The position numbers were made by a program, and so were the translations under genes. The notes under the pieces are model-generated. The model was not told the DNA's origin. It saw only the letters and a list, made by a program, of their open reading frames with translations, and ran no database searches. A stretch of 25,617 nucleotides of DNA from an uncultured Lachnospiraceae bacterium (lineage in GTDB: Bacteria > Bacillota > Clostridia > Lachnospirales > Lachnospiraceae), in contig CAJUPI010000046.1 of the NCBI GenBank assembly GCA_910588125.1, forward strand, positions 1-25,617. The letters are read 5' to 3'. Positions 1-7,562 of the stretch are shown one piece after another (position 1 is the first letter of the stretch; every line of letters starts with the position of its first letter).

Positions 1-53
1 AAGGCAACGGACTCTGACTCCGTCATTTCAAGGTTCGAATCCTTGTAGCCCAG
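1..53 (+). tRNA. tRNA-Gln (anticodon CUG), 3' part
   Basis: The window opens inside a tRNA gene. The anticodon stem ACGGA/TCCGT encloses the 7-base loop CTCTGAC, which puts CTG at positions 34-36 and reads the Gln codon CAG. It is followed by a 5-base variable loop and a T arm CAAGG-TTCGAAT-CCTTG. The acceptor 3' strand TAGCCCA is followed by a G discriminator. CCA is not encoded. The 5' acceptor strand and most of the D arm lie outside the window. Identity rests on the anticodon and is firm. Confidence 0.93.
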
Positions 54-56
54 TAG

Positions 57-89
57 AAAGACATTCTGATTAGCAGGATGTCTTTTTTT
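57..89 (+). terminator. Intrinsic terminator after tRNA-Gln
   Basis: A 12-bp stem with one G-T pair joins 57-68 and 74-85 across the 5-base loop ATTAG, and a T run follows directly. It begins three bases after the tRNA end, so it should stop the tRNA transcript. Confidence 0.9.
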
Positions 90-175
90 GTTTTTCCTGA
101 CTGTTTTCGGGTACGTTTTATCAGGAGTCCAAAACATGCGATAGTTGTTTTTTTGAATGATAAAAGTCCCAGCTC

Positions 176-203
176 TTTACAAATCTGGATTCTGTGGTAT
201 AAT
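176..203 (+). promoter_or_regulatory. Probable murA promoter
   Basis: TTTACA (176-181) and TATAAT (198-203) are separated by 16 bases. The -10 box is preceded by TG plus one base, an extended -10 element. It lies about 145 bases before murA. The leader between contains a possible weak hairpin (CAGCAG...CTGCTG near 283-310) and no other gene that I can see. Confidence 0.7.
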
Positions 204-349
204 CATTAAGAAGAGTAAATGAATTTTTAATATTTTTGTAAAGATTTTGTGTTTTGTTTTCTTGGATATACAGGATATGGTGACACAGCAGAGACGGCAT
301 CAGAGCTGCTGGAAAGAGATTAAAAATCGGAGAGCGACAGAGGTGTAAA

Positions 350-1642
350 ATGAATCGTTATATTATGAAGGGCGGCAACCCGCTGGTAGGAGAAGTGCAG
401 ATCAGTGGTGCAAAGAATGCCGCATTGGGGATTCTTGCAGCTTCGATCATGACAGATGAGAATGTAATTATTGAGAACCTGCCGGATGTGAGAGATATCA
501 ACGTAATGTTGGAGGCGATTCAAGAGATTGGAGCCAGGGTGGAGCGGATCGATCGCCACACTGTGCGGATTAATGCATCCACAATTCATGAAGTTTCGGT
601 AGATGACGATTATATGAGAAAAATTCGGGCTTCTTATTATTTTATCGGAGCTTTGCTGGGAAAATATAAAAGCGCCGAAGTACCGTTGCCAGGAGGATGC
701 AACATTGGCAGCCGGCCGATCGATCAGCATTTGAAGGGGTTTCGGGCGTTAGGAGCACGGATTGAGATTGAGCGGGGGGCAGTGGTGGCCCATGCGATTG
801 ATTTGGTAGGTGGACATATATATTTGGATGTGGTTTCCGTAGGAGCTACGATCAATATTATGATGGCGGCTGCGCTGGCAGAAGGACAGACAATTCTGGA
901 GAACGCGGCAAAAGAGCCCCACGTGGTAGATGTAGCGAATTTCCTCAACAGTATGGGGGCCAATATCAAGGGCGCCGGAACGGATATTATCCGGATTCGC
1001 GGAGTACGGAAGTTCCATGGGACAGAGTATTCGATCATACCGGATCAGATCGAAGCAGGGACCTTTATGTGCGGAGCAGCGGTTACCAGAGGGGATGTGA
1101 CGGTGAAGAATGTGATACCAAAGCATCTGGAGGCTATCTCGGCGAAACTGCTGGAGATTGGTTGTGAGGTGATCGAGGGTGATGATGAGGTACGGGTGGT
1201 AGGCCGGCCAAGACAACATTCCACCAATATCAAGACCTTGCCTTATCCGGGTTTTCCCACGGACATGCAGCCCCAAATGGCAGTGACTCTGGCATTGACA
1301 TCCGGAACCAGCATGATTACAGAGAGTATTTTTGAAAATCGGTTTAAATATGTGGACGAGCTGACCCGGATGGGTGGCAACATTAAGGTAGAAGGAAACG
1401 TAGCGGTCATTGACGGCGTCAAGGGCTTTACCGGTGCCCAGGTGGTGAGTCCGGATCTTCGGGCAGGGGCGGCTCTGGTGCTGGCAGGCCTGGCAGCAGA
1501 GGGCTTTACTGTTGTGGAAGGGATCGGCTATATTCAGCGGGGGTATGAGTGCTTTGAGGAAAAGCTTCAAAAGCTGGGGGCAGTTATCGAATTGATTAAT
1601 TCAGATAAAGAAGTGAATAAGTTCCGGTTAAAAACGGGATGA
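350..1642 (+). CDS. murA: UDP-N-acetylglucosamine 1-carboxyvinyltransferase MurA
   Basis: Catalyses the first committed step of peptidoglycan synthesis in the cytoplasm: transfer of enolpyruvate from PEP to UDP-GlcNAc. The 430-residue product has the normal family length. It shows the key residues at positions close to E. coli MurA: Lys22 in SGAKNAAL, the catalytic Cys117 in PGGCNIGSRP (target of fosfomycin in this family, so a Cys here predicts sensitivity), Asp305 in PTDMQ, Arg371 in DLRAG and Arg397 in QRGYE. The start at 350 follows an AGAGGTG-like site; an in-frame ATG at 365 is a less likely alternative because it would shift the numbering of these residues away from the family. It stands alone behind its own promoter. 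Firmicutes often carry two copies (murA and murZ); which paralogue this is cannot be told from the window. Confidence 0.97.
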   Translation: MNRYIMKGGNPLVGEVQISGAKNAALGILAASIMTDENVIIENLPDVRDINVMLEAIQEIGARVERIDRHTVRINASTIHEVSVDDDYMRKIRASYYFIGALLGKYKSAEVPLPGGCNIGSRPIDQHLKGFRALGARIEIERGAVVAHAIDLVGGHIYLDVVSVGATINIMMAAALAEGQTILENAAKEPHVVDVANFLNSMGANIKGAGTDIIRIRGVRKFHGTEYSIIPDQIEAGTFMCGAAVTRGDVTVKNVIPKHLEAISAKLLEIGCEVIEGDDEVRVVGRPRQHSTNIKTLPYPGFPTDMQPQMAVTLALTSGTSMITESIFENRFKYVDELTRMGGNIKVEGNVAVIDGVKGFTGAQVVSPDLRAGAALVLAGLAAEGFTVVEGIGYIQRGYECFEEKLQKLGAVIELINSDKEVNKFRLKTG

Positions 1643-1699
1643 GGGCAGTAAGGGATTTGTAGGATTTTTGACTGGTAATTGTCACTTTCTTTTTACAAT

Positions 1700-1731
1700 T
1701 TGTACATTTCTTCCGGATATTATGGTATTAT
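1700..1731 (+). promoter_or_regulatory. Probable promoter of the cell-wall-binding protein gene
   Basis: An extended -10 element, TGG then TATTAT (1726-1731), lies 48 bases before the start codon. The best -35 match, TTGTAC at 1700-1705, is about 20 bases upstream, which is long, so the extended -10 probably does most of the work. Confidence 0.5.
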
Positions 1732-1778
1732 AAGCAAGTTATCTTTAGCTTTCACAGGAAGAAAAAGGAGGAAACACT

Positions 1779-2813
1779 ATGTATATGTGGAGGAAGAGTT
1801 TGGCGCTGGCAGTCAGCAGCGGCATGCTGGTGGCATTGTTGGCAGGAAATGCATTTGCTGCTGAGGAGAGAACTAAGATCAGCCAGGTGACATTGACCGT
1901 TAATTCATCCATTGAAGCAGGGAATGACAGCAGTGATGTGACAGTGGAGGCCGGATCGGAGAACTATACTGTAGATGAGATTGAAGTGGTGAATGATGAG
2001 GGCGAGTGGACCAGCGGGGATGTGCCGCGGGTGGAGATCACTTTGGAGGCAGATGATGATCATTATTTTGATACCATGAGCAAATCCAAGGTGAAGCTGC
2101 GGGGGGATGATGCTACTTATGTAACTTCTCACCGGGAGAACAATAAGTCTACCATGGTTATTACCGTGAAGCTGGATGCCCTGGAGGGAAGCCTCGAGAT
2201 CGATACGGTGGAGTGGGAAGGAGAAGAGATTCCGGTGGCTCGCTGGGAAGCTACCGATGGGGCGAAAAGCTATCAGGTACGCCTCTACCGGGGAGAGAAA
2301 TCCGTGGGTTCCGCAGTTACCACCTCAAATGAATACTATAACTTTGCATCAAGCATGAACCGGGAAGGGGAATATTTCTTTAAGGTTCGTGCGGTTAGCA
2401 GTAATTCAAAAAAAGGAGACTGGTACGAGTCAGATTCCATGTATGTGGATGAGGATTTGGCGGAGAGTTTTAAGAGCGGCAGCTACGGAGGGAATGGAAC
2501 CAGCAGTAATAACAGCAATACTACGAGTGCCCCGGGTTCAAATCCAGGCGGAGGCAGCTGGAAGAGGAATCAAGTGGGCTGGTGGTATGAGTATTCCAAT
2601 GGCACATACCCTTCTAACGGCTGGTTAGAGATCAATAATCGCTGGTATTGCTTTGATGCATCCGGTTATATGAGGATGGGATGGATCCAGGCCGGTGACG
2701 GAAAGTGGTATTATTGTGATCCGAGAGAAGGGAGCACTCAGGGCGCGATGCTGACCAATACTACAACGCCGGATGGATATCGGGTTGATGCTAACGGAGT
2801 ATGGATACAATAA
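1779..2813 (+). CDS. Secreted protein with C-terminal choline-binding-type cell wall repeats
   Basis: A 344-residue exported protein. Residues 1-27 form a Sec signal peptide (positive MYMWRK, hydrophobic core, cleavage after AFA). Residues 30-145 are an acidic, beta-rich region I cannot assign. Residues 150-225 look like a fibronectin type III-type fold (VARWEATDGAKSYQVRLYR ... YFFKVRAVS). A Ser/Asn/Gly-rich linker covers 230-262. Residues 266-344 contain cell-wall-binding repeats with the GWW/GWL-x-NNRWY-x-F-x-xxGYM-xx-GW pattern, which in this family attach proteins to choline-bearing or other wall polymers. No catalytic domain is visible, so it is probably an adhesin or wall-associated scaffold rather than a lysin. 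The AGGAGG site about 8 bases before the ATG fixes the start. It is monocistronic, with its own promoter and terminator. Confidence 0.85.
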   Translation: MYMWRKSLALAVSSGMLVALLAGNAFAAEERTKISQVTLTVNSSIEAGNDSSDVTVEAGSENYTVDEIEVVNDEGEWTSGDVPRVEITLEADDDHYFDTMSKSKVKLRGDDATYVTSHRENNKSTMVITVKLDALEGSLEIDTVEWEGEEIPVARWEATDGAKSYQVRLYRGEKSVGSAVTTSNEYYNFASSMNREGEYFFKVRAVSSNSKKGDWYESDSMYVDEDLAESFKSGSYGGNGTSSNNSNTTSAPGSNPGGGSWKRNQVGWWYEYSNGTYPSNGWLEINNRWYCFDASGYMRMGWIQAGDGKWYYCDPREGSTQGAMLTNTTTPDGYRVDANGVWIQ

Positions 2814-2835
2814 ATGGAAAAGTATGTGTTTTTAG

Positions 2836-2872
2836 AAAAAGAGGGTGTTGTATTTTGCAACACCCTCTTTTT
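2836..2872 (+). terminator. Strong intrinsic terminator
   Basis: GAGGGTGTTG (2841-2850) pairs perfectly with CAACACCCTC (2858-2867) over a 7-base loop, with A-rich and T-rich flanks that extend the stem. It may work in both directions. The complementary strand contains AGAGGGTGTTGCAAAATA, an 18-mer found again at 25563-25580. Confidence 0.93.
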
Positions 2873-2889
2873 AGTGGTTAAGGGATAAT

Positions 2890-3025
2890 TGCCCAAACTC
2901 GCTTCGCTCAGACAGTGTGCATTTTCGTTGCAATGCAAAACTCAAAGATTTAAGGGCTTCTAAATCCCTGCAAAAGTCAAAAGCCACCGGCTGGCTGACT
3001 GCGGCCCCATTCCTTCCTCCAAGGC
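2890..3025 (+). repeat. Family 1 hairpin repeat, copy A (apex and right arm only)
   Basis: Positions 2890-2926 match, base for base, the 37-base apex of copies B (14181-14217) and C (21052-21088). The right arm continues with GGGCTTCTAAATCCC at about 2954-2968 and the CCTTCCTCC-AGGC-like end at 3012-3025, as in the other copies. The left arm that pairs with it in copies B and C is missing; the CBP gene terminator lies there instead. This is a solo half element. The remaining bases up to the blaI promoter hold a small dyad (GGCTGAATATTAGCC) and no gene I can support. Confidence 0.85.
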
Positions 3026-3127
3026 TGAATATTAGCCTCAGTAGATAAGAGATCCTCTTGTCCATTGAAGGCGTTGGTAAACGATAACAAAAACATGCGT
3101 TTACTGTGATGGCGGGTGGAGTTTGGC

Positions 3128-3182
3128 TTGACAGAGGAGGTCTATTATGATAGACTTATACTTGTGAGAACTATTGCGATAG
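3128..3182 (+). promoter_or_regulatory. blaI-like promoter with two CTAT-N4-ATAG dyads
   Basis: TTGACA (3128-3133) is followed after 17 bases by TAGACT (3151-3156) as the likely -10. Two dyads of the form CTAT-N4-ATAG lie at 3142-3153 and 3171-3182, 29 bases apart. The first covers the -10 box and the second the probable start of transcription. They are part of a longer direct repeat, CTATTnnGATAGAC. This fits autorepression by the BlaI-type protein encoded just downstream. BlaI/MecI operators in other bacteria centre on TACA-TGTA, so the site type here is an inference from symmetry and position. Confidence 0.6.
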
Positions 3183-3250
3183 ACCAATTAGCGGTTGAGA
3201 GATTATATAAAGAGAAAATGTGTGTTTGTGTGGGAAAGGGGCATGTAAAG

Positions 3251-3610
3251 ATGGCGGAGAGGAAATTGTTTGACGGGGAATACCGGTTTATGGAATTGGT
3301 ATGGGAGCATGAGCCGGTGAGGTCGATGGAATTGGCACGGTTGTGCCTGGAAAAACTGGGATGGAAGAAATCAACTTGTTTTACGGTGCTTAAGAAGCTG
3401 GCGGAGCGGGGGTTTGTGAAGAATGAGCAGGCAGTGGTGACGGCGGTGGTAAAGCGGGCTGAGGTGCAGAGAACAGAGAGTAAGGAGGCAGTGGATCGAA
3501 ATTTCGGAGGGTCGCTTCCGGCTTTTGTGGCAGCTTTTCTATCGGATCGGAGGCTGACAGAGGAGGAGGCCAGAGAAATTCGGGCCATGATTGAAAAGGC
3601 GGTGGAATGA
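3251..3610 (+). CDS. BlaI/MecI/CopY-family transcriptional repressor
   Basis: A 119-residue winged-helix repressor, the usual length of BlaI/MecI. The N-terminal half (MAERKLFDGEYRFMELVW ... STCFTVLKKLAERGFVKNE) is the DNA-binding domain with its typical L-K-K-L-x-x-R-G-F-V recognition and wing segment. The C-terminal part (about 80-119) would be the dimerisation helices. An in-frame GTG at 3116 would add 45 residues, but it lies upstream of the promoter and dyads and the added residues do not resemble the family, so I chose the ATG at 3251 behind GGAAAGGGG. The stop overlaps the start of the M56 peptidase gene by four bases (ATGA), the standard blaI-blaR1 arrangement. In characterised systems the membrane peptidase leads to cleavage of the repressor and derepression. 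The regulon here is unknown and need not be beta-lactam resistance. Confidence 0.88.
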   Translation: MAERKLFDGEYRFMELVWEHEPVRSMELARLCLEKLGWKKSTCFTVLKKLAERGFVKNEQAVVTAVVKRAEVQRTESKEAVDRNFGGSLPAFVAAFLSDRRLTEEEAREIRAMIEKAVE

Positions 3611-6018
3611 TGGAAGTATGGATGATTCGGTTGTTCAATATGAGCTTTGCCGGGGGATGTGCCACCGGTATGGTAGTGATTCTGAGATTGCTTTTGAAAA
3701 GAATGCCAAAGAGCTATGCGTATGTTTTATGGCTGGCTGTGCTTTTTCGTTTTTTGTGTCCGATTATTATTCCTTCACCGATGTCTTTGTTTCCGGTGAA
3801 TCCCCGGCCGGTGAGACAGGAGATCCTTTATCAGGAAAAGCCGGAGATAGAGACGGGAGTTATCTGGGTGGATCGGGCGGTGAACCAGGTTATGGGGGAG
3901 AGCCTGTCTGTGGAGGATGCGGCGGCTTCGATCAATCCGATTCAGATATGGCTGGCGGCGGGATTCGTCATATGGGCGGCAGGTATGACAGGCTTTGCCG
4001 GATATCATCTGTGGCAGTGGATGCGGCTTGGCAGCAGGCTGAGAACAGCAATACGGGTGGAGGAAGTGCAATTTACAAGACCATATTTCGGGAGAAGGCG
4101 CCTTTTGGTATGGGAGTCGGATCGGATCGCGGGGGCCTTTATCATGGGGATTTTTCACCCGGCGGTTTATCTGCCGGCGGGATTGTCAGGTGAGGGCCGG
4201 GAGTATATTCTGTGCCATGAGCAGATTCATGCAGAGAGGTGGGATTATCTGGTAAAGCTGCTGGGGCTGGCTATGGTAGCTGTGCATTGGTTCAATCCTC
4301 TGGCATGGCTGGCATTTCGGCTGATGTGTGCGGATATGGAGATGTCTTGTGATGAAAGAGTCATTAAGAAGCTTGGCAGACAGGTGAGAGAAGGCTATTC
4401 TCAGGTGTTGCTGGCACAGGCAGAGAAAAGAAGCGGTTTTTTGCTGCCTCTGGCATTTGGTAAGAATCATACTTATCTGAGAATTCGCAACGTTTTGAAA
4501 TATCATAAGCCAGGAGCGGCGTTGACGTTGATTGGGGTAATATTGCTGACAGCAGCGGGGATTGGCCTGATAACCAGTCCTCTTGAAAAAGCGAACCAAA
4601 AAGAAAACACATCGGTTTCAATTATTGGCGGAGCGGATGGGCCTACCAGTGTTTTTTTGGCCGGTAAGCTGGGAGAAGAGGAAGAAGAAAAGATATGGCA
4701 GCGGGAGAGACCAAAATCACAATGGCTGGCTTCGATTATGCTCGGGAAAAATAAACGTGCAGACGTTGATTCTGTACAGAAAGGGGATTTATCTGCCAAA
4801 GAATTCGACGTATTTATAGATTATGCGTCGGAAAATTCCTTGATTTTTCATGGGGAATTTGGATTGTTTTCTTTTAATAAAGAGGGTGACGGCAGGTGGA
4901 GGCAGCAGATTTTTATCAGGGATACCGATACGGGGAGCAGGTTGGCGGAGGCATTGGAAACCGTTCTGCCTGAGGGACAGGGCCTGAGCCGGGACAAGAT
5001 TCATTTGGAGGACGGGTTTTTGGCGGCAGCATCCGGTTCAGGGGTAGAAAGACAGCAGGAGTTCGGGATTACAGAGTTTGATGCAGCAAAGATGGAAGAT
5101 GGCCGGATTGCTGTTCTGGGAGCGGTATCTTCTGACGGAGGAAGGGGGCGGCTCATTGACCTGTTTTATGGCTATTATGATCCAGGGCAGCAGGTTCTGA
5201 CCCAGGCATTCTTGTTTTTTGGGGATGGCCGGGAACTGGTGAATCCCAAGGGAGAGATTTCCGAGGAGCGCTGGTTGTTTGAAAGGGCAGATTATGATTA
5301 TTACCTGCGGACACCAAGAGAACTACTGCCATTTGAAAAGACGGAGGAGGATGAACCTTATAAACGGAATCCCTATCATATTCCTTATGGCCGGGTGGAG
5401 ATGGCCAGAAGCCATGATGGTACGGTTGAGGTAATCGATAAGCTGGTTTATCTGGGCCGGGGAAATCATCAAAAATTCATTTTGACAGAGGATCGTATTT
5501 TATTTTGGGGATTTGCCGAAGCATCTATGCTCAGTATGAAGAGAACCTTGGTGATCAGTATCCGGCTGGACGGCAGCGATCGAAAAATTGGGGATCTTCA
5601 CTACGCGGTAGCGGAGGGAATGTGCTATGATGACGGCTATATATACTATGAGGGCTGGACAAATGCCGGAGAATTTCCCAGGCCGATTATGCGGGTAAGG
5701 CCGGATTTTACCGAGCAGATAAAACTGGGAGACTTGCCGGGCAGCCTGCTTACGGTACGGGATGGAGGAGTCTGCCTTTGGATGGACTGGGAGCAAAAAA
5801 GAATCATGGCAGTTGATGTCGAAAACATTGAGGATTCCGAGAGGTACTGGCAATATCTTGCTTCAGGGGAGCAGGGAAGAAATCAGAAGTGCGCCATGAA
5901 AAATATGGGAGACGGCACACTGCGGATTGAGCTGGCAAACCTGGAGGAGCCGAATGAAAAAGAGGTGTTCCAGGTGTTCATTCCGGCTGATATGTATGAG
6001 GAGAATTTTGACAATTGA
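3607..6018 (+). CDS. BlaR1-like M56 membrane metallopeptidase with large C-terminal sensor-like region
   Basis: An 803-residue membrane protein. Hydrophobic segments lie near residues 5-30, 37-58, 112-135, 214-235 and 303-324. Between the third and last is the M56 zinc peptidase with H204-E205-Q-I-H208 and the downstream Glu of DMEMSCDER (about 245), the zinc ligand and conserved motif of the BlaR1/MecR1 family. After the last membrane span is the segment IIGGADGPTSVFLAGK (about 339-354), nearly identical to a motif of Na+-translocating decarboxylase beta subunits. Residues 360-803 are soluble, rich in short beta-strand patterns (for example CYDDGYIYYEGW), and may form a propeller-like sensor. 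I see no penicillin-binding SxxK/SxN/KTG set, so beta-lactam sensing is not supported. Coupled to the repressor gene by the ATGA overlap, it probably senses an external signal and inactivates that repressor. Confidence 0.85.
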   Translation: MMEVWMIRLFNMSFAGGCATGMVVILRLLLKRMPKSYAYVLWLAVLFRFLCPIIIPSPMSLFPVNPRPVRQEILYQEKPEIETGVIWVDRAVNQVMGESLSVEDAAASINPIQIWLAAGFVIWAAGMTGFAGYHLWQWMRLGSRLRTAIRVEEVQFTRPYFGRRRLLVWESDRIAGAFIMGIFHPAVYLPAGLSGEGREYILCHEQIHAERWDYLVKLLGLAMVAVHWFNPLAWLAFRLMCADMEMSCDERVIKKLGRQVREGYSQVLLAQAEKRSGFLLPLAFGKNHTYLRIRNVLKYHKPGAALTLIGVILLTAAGIGLITSPLEKANQKENTSVSIIGGADGPTSVFLAGKLGEEEEEKIWQRERPKSQWLASIMLGKNKRADVDSVQKGDLSAKEFDVFIDYASENSLIFHGEFGLFSFNKEGDGRWRQQIFIRDTDTGSRLAEALETVLPEGQGLSRDKIHLEDGFLAAASGSGVERQQEFGITEFDAAKMEDGRIAVLGAVSSDGGRGRLIDLFYGYYDPGQQVLTQAFLFFGDGRELVNPKGEISEERWLFERADYDYYLRTPRELLPFEKTEEDEPYKRNPYHIPYGRVEMARSHDGTVEVIDKLVYLGRGNHQKFILTEDRILFWGFAEASMLSMKRTLVISIRLDGSDRKIGDLHYAVAEGMCYDDGYIYYEGWTNAGEFPRPIMRVRPDFTEQIKLGDLPGSLLTVRDGGVCLWMDWEQKRIMAVDVENIEDSERYWQYLASGEQGRNQKCAMKNMGDGTLRIELANLEEPNEKEVFQVFIPADMYEENFDN

Positions 6019-6031
6019 AAAAAGGTTTTTC

Positions 6032-6060
6032 TTGACACTCTTCTTATTATCTGCTAGTAT
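6032..6060 (+). promoter_or_regulatory. metK promoter
   Basis: A perfect TTGACA (6032-6037) is followed after 17 bases by TAGTAT (6055-6060), which has an extended TG motif. TATAAT at 6058-6063 is a closer -10 match but with a 20-base spacer. Either would start transcription just ahead of the riboswitch. Confidence 0.8.
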
Positions 6061-6103
6061 AATTTTGTAACAAAGAATAACAATTGAAAAGTGCGTATTA
6101 TCC

Positions 6104-6275
6104 CTTATTCAGAGTGATGGAGATACAAAGGATCTGTGAAGTCACGGCAACCCCGGGCGGAATGCTTGCAGGAGCGTTCGGAAGGTGCCAACCTGAGCGA
6201 GAAATCGAGCAATAAGAGGATTTGATGTGCGAAATATATCAAGTCCGGAGTATGATTGCTGCGGACTTTTCTTTT
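6104..6275 (+). ncRNA. SAM-I (S-box) riboswitch with terminator
   Basis: The aptamer runs about 6104-6216. P1 pairs CTTATT (6104-6109) with AATAAG (6211-6216). Inside are the S-box hallmarks: CAGAGTGATGGAG after P1, GTCACGGCAACC, and AAGGTGCCAACCTGAG, followed by GAGAAATCGAGCAATAAGA. The expression platform is a terminator, AAGTCCG (6241-6247) pairing with CGGACTT (6262-6268), followed by TTCTTTT. SAM binding should stabilise P1 and permit the terminator, lowering metK expression when SAM is plentiful. This is a known class found at the expected place. Confidence 0.95.
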
Positions 6276-6355
6276 GTCCAAATTCCTGGGAAATGAGGGT
6301 TTATAGGAAGACAGGGATTTGCGAGGAGCCATTTGAATTCGAAGGAGGAGTTTTC

Positions 6356-7543
6356 ATGGAGAAGTTGTTGTTTACGTCGGAGTCTGTGACTGAGGGACAT
6401 CCGGACAAAATGTGCGATGCCATTTCCGATGCTATCCTGGATGCATTGATGGAACAGGATCCCATGAGCCGGGTGGCCTGTGAGACCTGTACCACTACTG
6501 GCCTGGTGCTGGTGATGGGTGAAATTACCACCAAGGGCTATGTGGATATTCAGAAGCTTGTCCGCGATACGGTGAGGGAGATTGGCTATGATAATGCGGA
6601 GTATGGGTTTGACTGCAATACTTGTGGCGTGATTGTAGCTTTGGATGAGCAGTCCGGAGACATTGCCATGGGAGTGGACAAGGCATTGGAGGCCAGAGAG
6701 AACCGGATGAGCGACAGCGAGCTGGCCGCTATCGGCGCGGGGGATCAGGGAATGATGTTCGGTTTTGCCAGCAATGAAACAGAGGAGTATATGCCATATC
6801 CGATTGCGCTAGCCCATAAGCTGGCCCGCCGTCTTACAGAGGTGCGCAAAGAAGGTATCTTGCCTTATCTGCGCCCCGACGGAAAGAGCCAGGTGACAGT
6901 AGAATACGATGAGAACGGCAAGCCGTTGCGTTTGGAGGCGGTAGTCCTTTCCACCCAGCATGATGCAGATGTGGAGCAGGAGCAGATCCATCAGGATATT
7001 AAAAAATATGTTTTTGATGAGGTGCTTCCGGCAGAGCTGATCGATGAAAATACGAAATTTTATGTAAATCCCACCGGACGGTTTGTGATTGGCGGACCTC
7101 ACGGCGATAGCGGACTGACCGGACGGAAGATTATCGTAGACACGTACGGCGGCTATGCCCGCCACGGCGGCGGCGCATTTTCTGGAAAAGACTGCACGAA
7201 GGTGGATCGTTCTGCTGCTTATGCGGCCCGCTATGCGGCAAAGAATGTGGTGGCGGCCGGACTGGCAGACAAATGTGAGATTCAGCTTTCTTATGCGATT
7301 GGAGTGGCATATCCGACATCTATCATGGTAGATACCTTTGGAACCGGAAAGCTGAGCAGTGAGAAGCTGGTGGAGATTATCCGGGAGAATTTTGACTTGC
7401 GTCCGGCGGGAATTATCAAAATGTTGGATCTGAGAAGGCCGATCTACAAGCAGACCGCTGCTTATGGACATTTCGGAAGGACGGATCTGGATCTGCCCTG
7501 GGAGCGCCTGGATAAAGTGGAAGCGTTGAAAAAATATTTGTAA
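6356..7543 (+). CDS. metK: S-adenosylmethionine synthetase MetK
   Basis: Makes SAM from methionine and ATP in the cytoplasm. The 395-residue protein has the normal length. Motifs: GHPDKMCD (14-21) at the ATP site, the family signature GAGDQGMMFGFA (127-138), and the glycine-rich phosphate loop GGGAFSGKD in the last third. The ATG at 6356 sits six bases after GGAGGAG and starts with MEKLLFTSESVTEGHPDK, matching the family. A longer reading frame from 6227 would begin inside the riboswitch leader and is rejected. It is preceded by the SAM-I riboswitch, giving product feedback, and followed by a large hairpin. Confidence 0.98.
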   Translation: MEKLLFTSESVTEGHPDKMCDAISDAILDALMEQDPMSRVACETCTTTGLVLVMGEITTKGYVDIQKLVRDTVREIGYDNAEYGFDCNTCGVIVALDEQSGDIAMGVDKALEARENRMSDSELAAIGAGDQGMMFGFASNETEEYMPYPIALAHKLARRLTEVRKEGILPYLRPDGKSQVTVEYDENGKPLRLEAVVLSTQHDADVEQEQIHQDIKKYVFDEVLPAELIDENTKFYVNPTGRFVIGGPHGDSGLTGRKIIVDTYGGYARHGGGAFSGKDCTKVDRSAAYAARYAAKNVVAAGLADKCEIQLSYAIGVAYPTSIMVDTFGTGKLSSEKLVEIIRENFDLRPAGIIKMLDLRRPIYKQTAAYGHFGRTDLDLPWERLDKVEALKKYL

Positions 7544-7562
7544 TTCTTTAAAGAGGCGTGGT

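Noticed and set aside
749..1570. Long open frame on the minus strand inside murA
   Set aside because: Shadow of murA codon usage; no ribosome binding site and no recognisable protein pattern. The minus-strand frames inside metK, galT, xseA and the exported glycosidase gene were rejected for the same reason.
2890..2926. CRISPR repeat
   Set aside because: The 37-base sequence recurs only at distant sites (2890, 14181, 21052) as the apex of hairpins, not as an array with spacers.
3116..3250. GTG-initiated N-terminal extension of the BlaI-type repressor
   Set aside because: It begins upstream of the TTGACA promoter and both operator dyads, so it would not be transcribed from that promoter. The extra 45 residues do not resemble the family, and the protein from 3251 has the normal length.
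3591..4193. 200-codon plus-strand frame overlapping the M56 peptidase gene
   Set aside because: Gly/Ser-rich out-of-frame shadow; the overlapping 803-residue frame has clear membrane spans and HEXXH.
3607..6018. Beta-lactam resistance operon
   Set aside because: The repressor and peptidase families fit, but the sensor lacks penicillin-binding motifs and no beta-lactamase or PBP gene adjoins.
6227..6355. N-terminal extension of MetK from 6227
   Set aside because: It lies in the riboswitch expression platform. MetK proteins start with the segment encoded at 6356, which has a perfect ribosome binding site.
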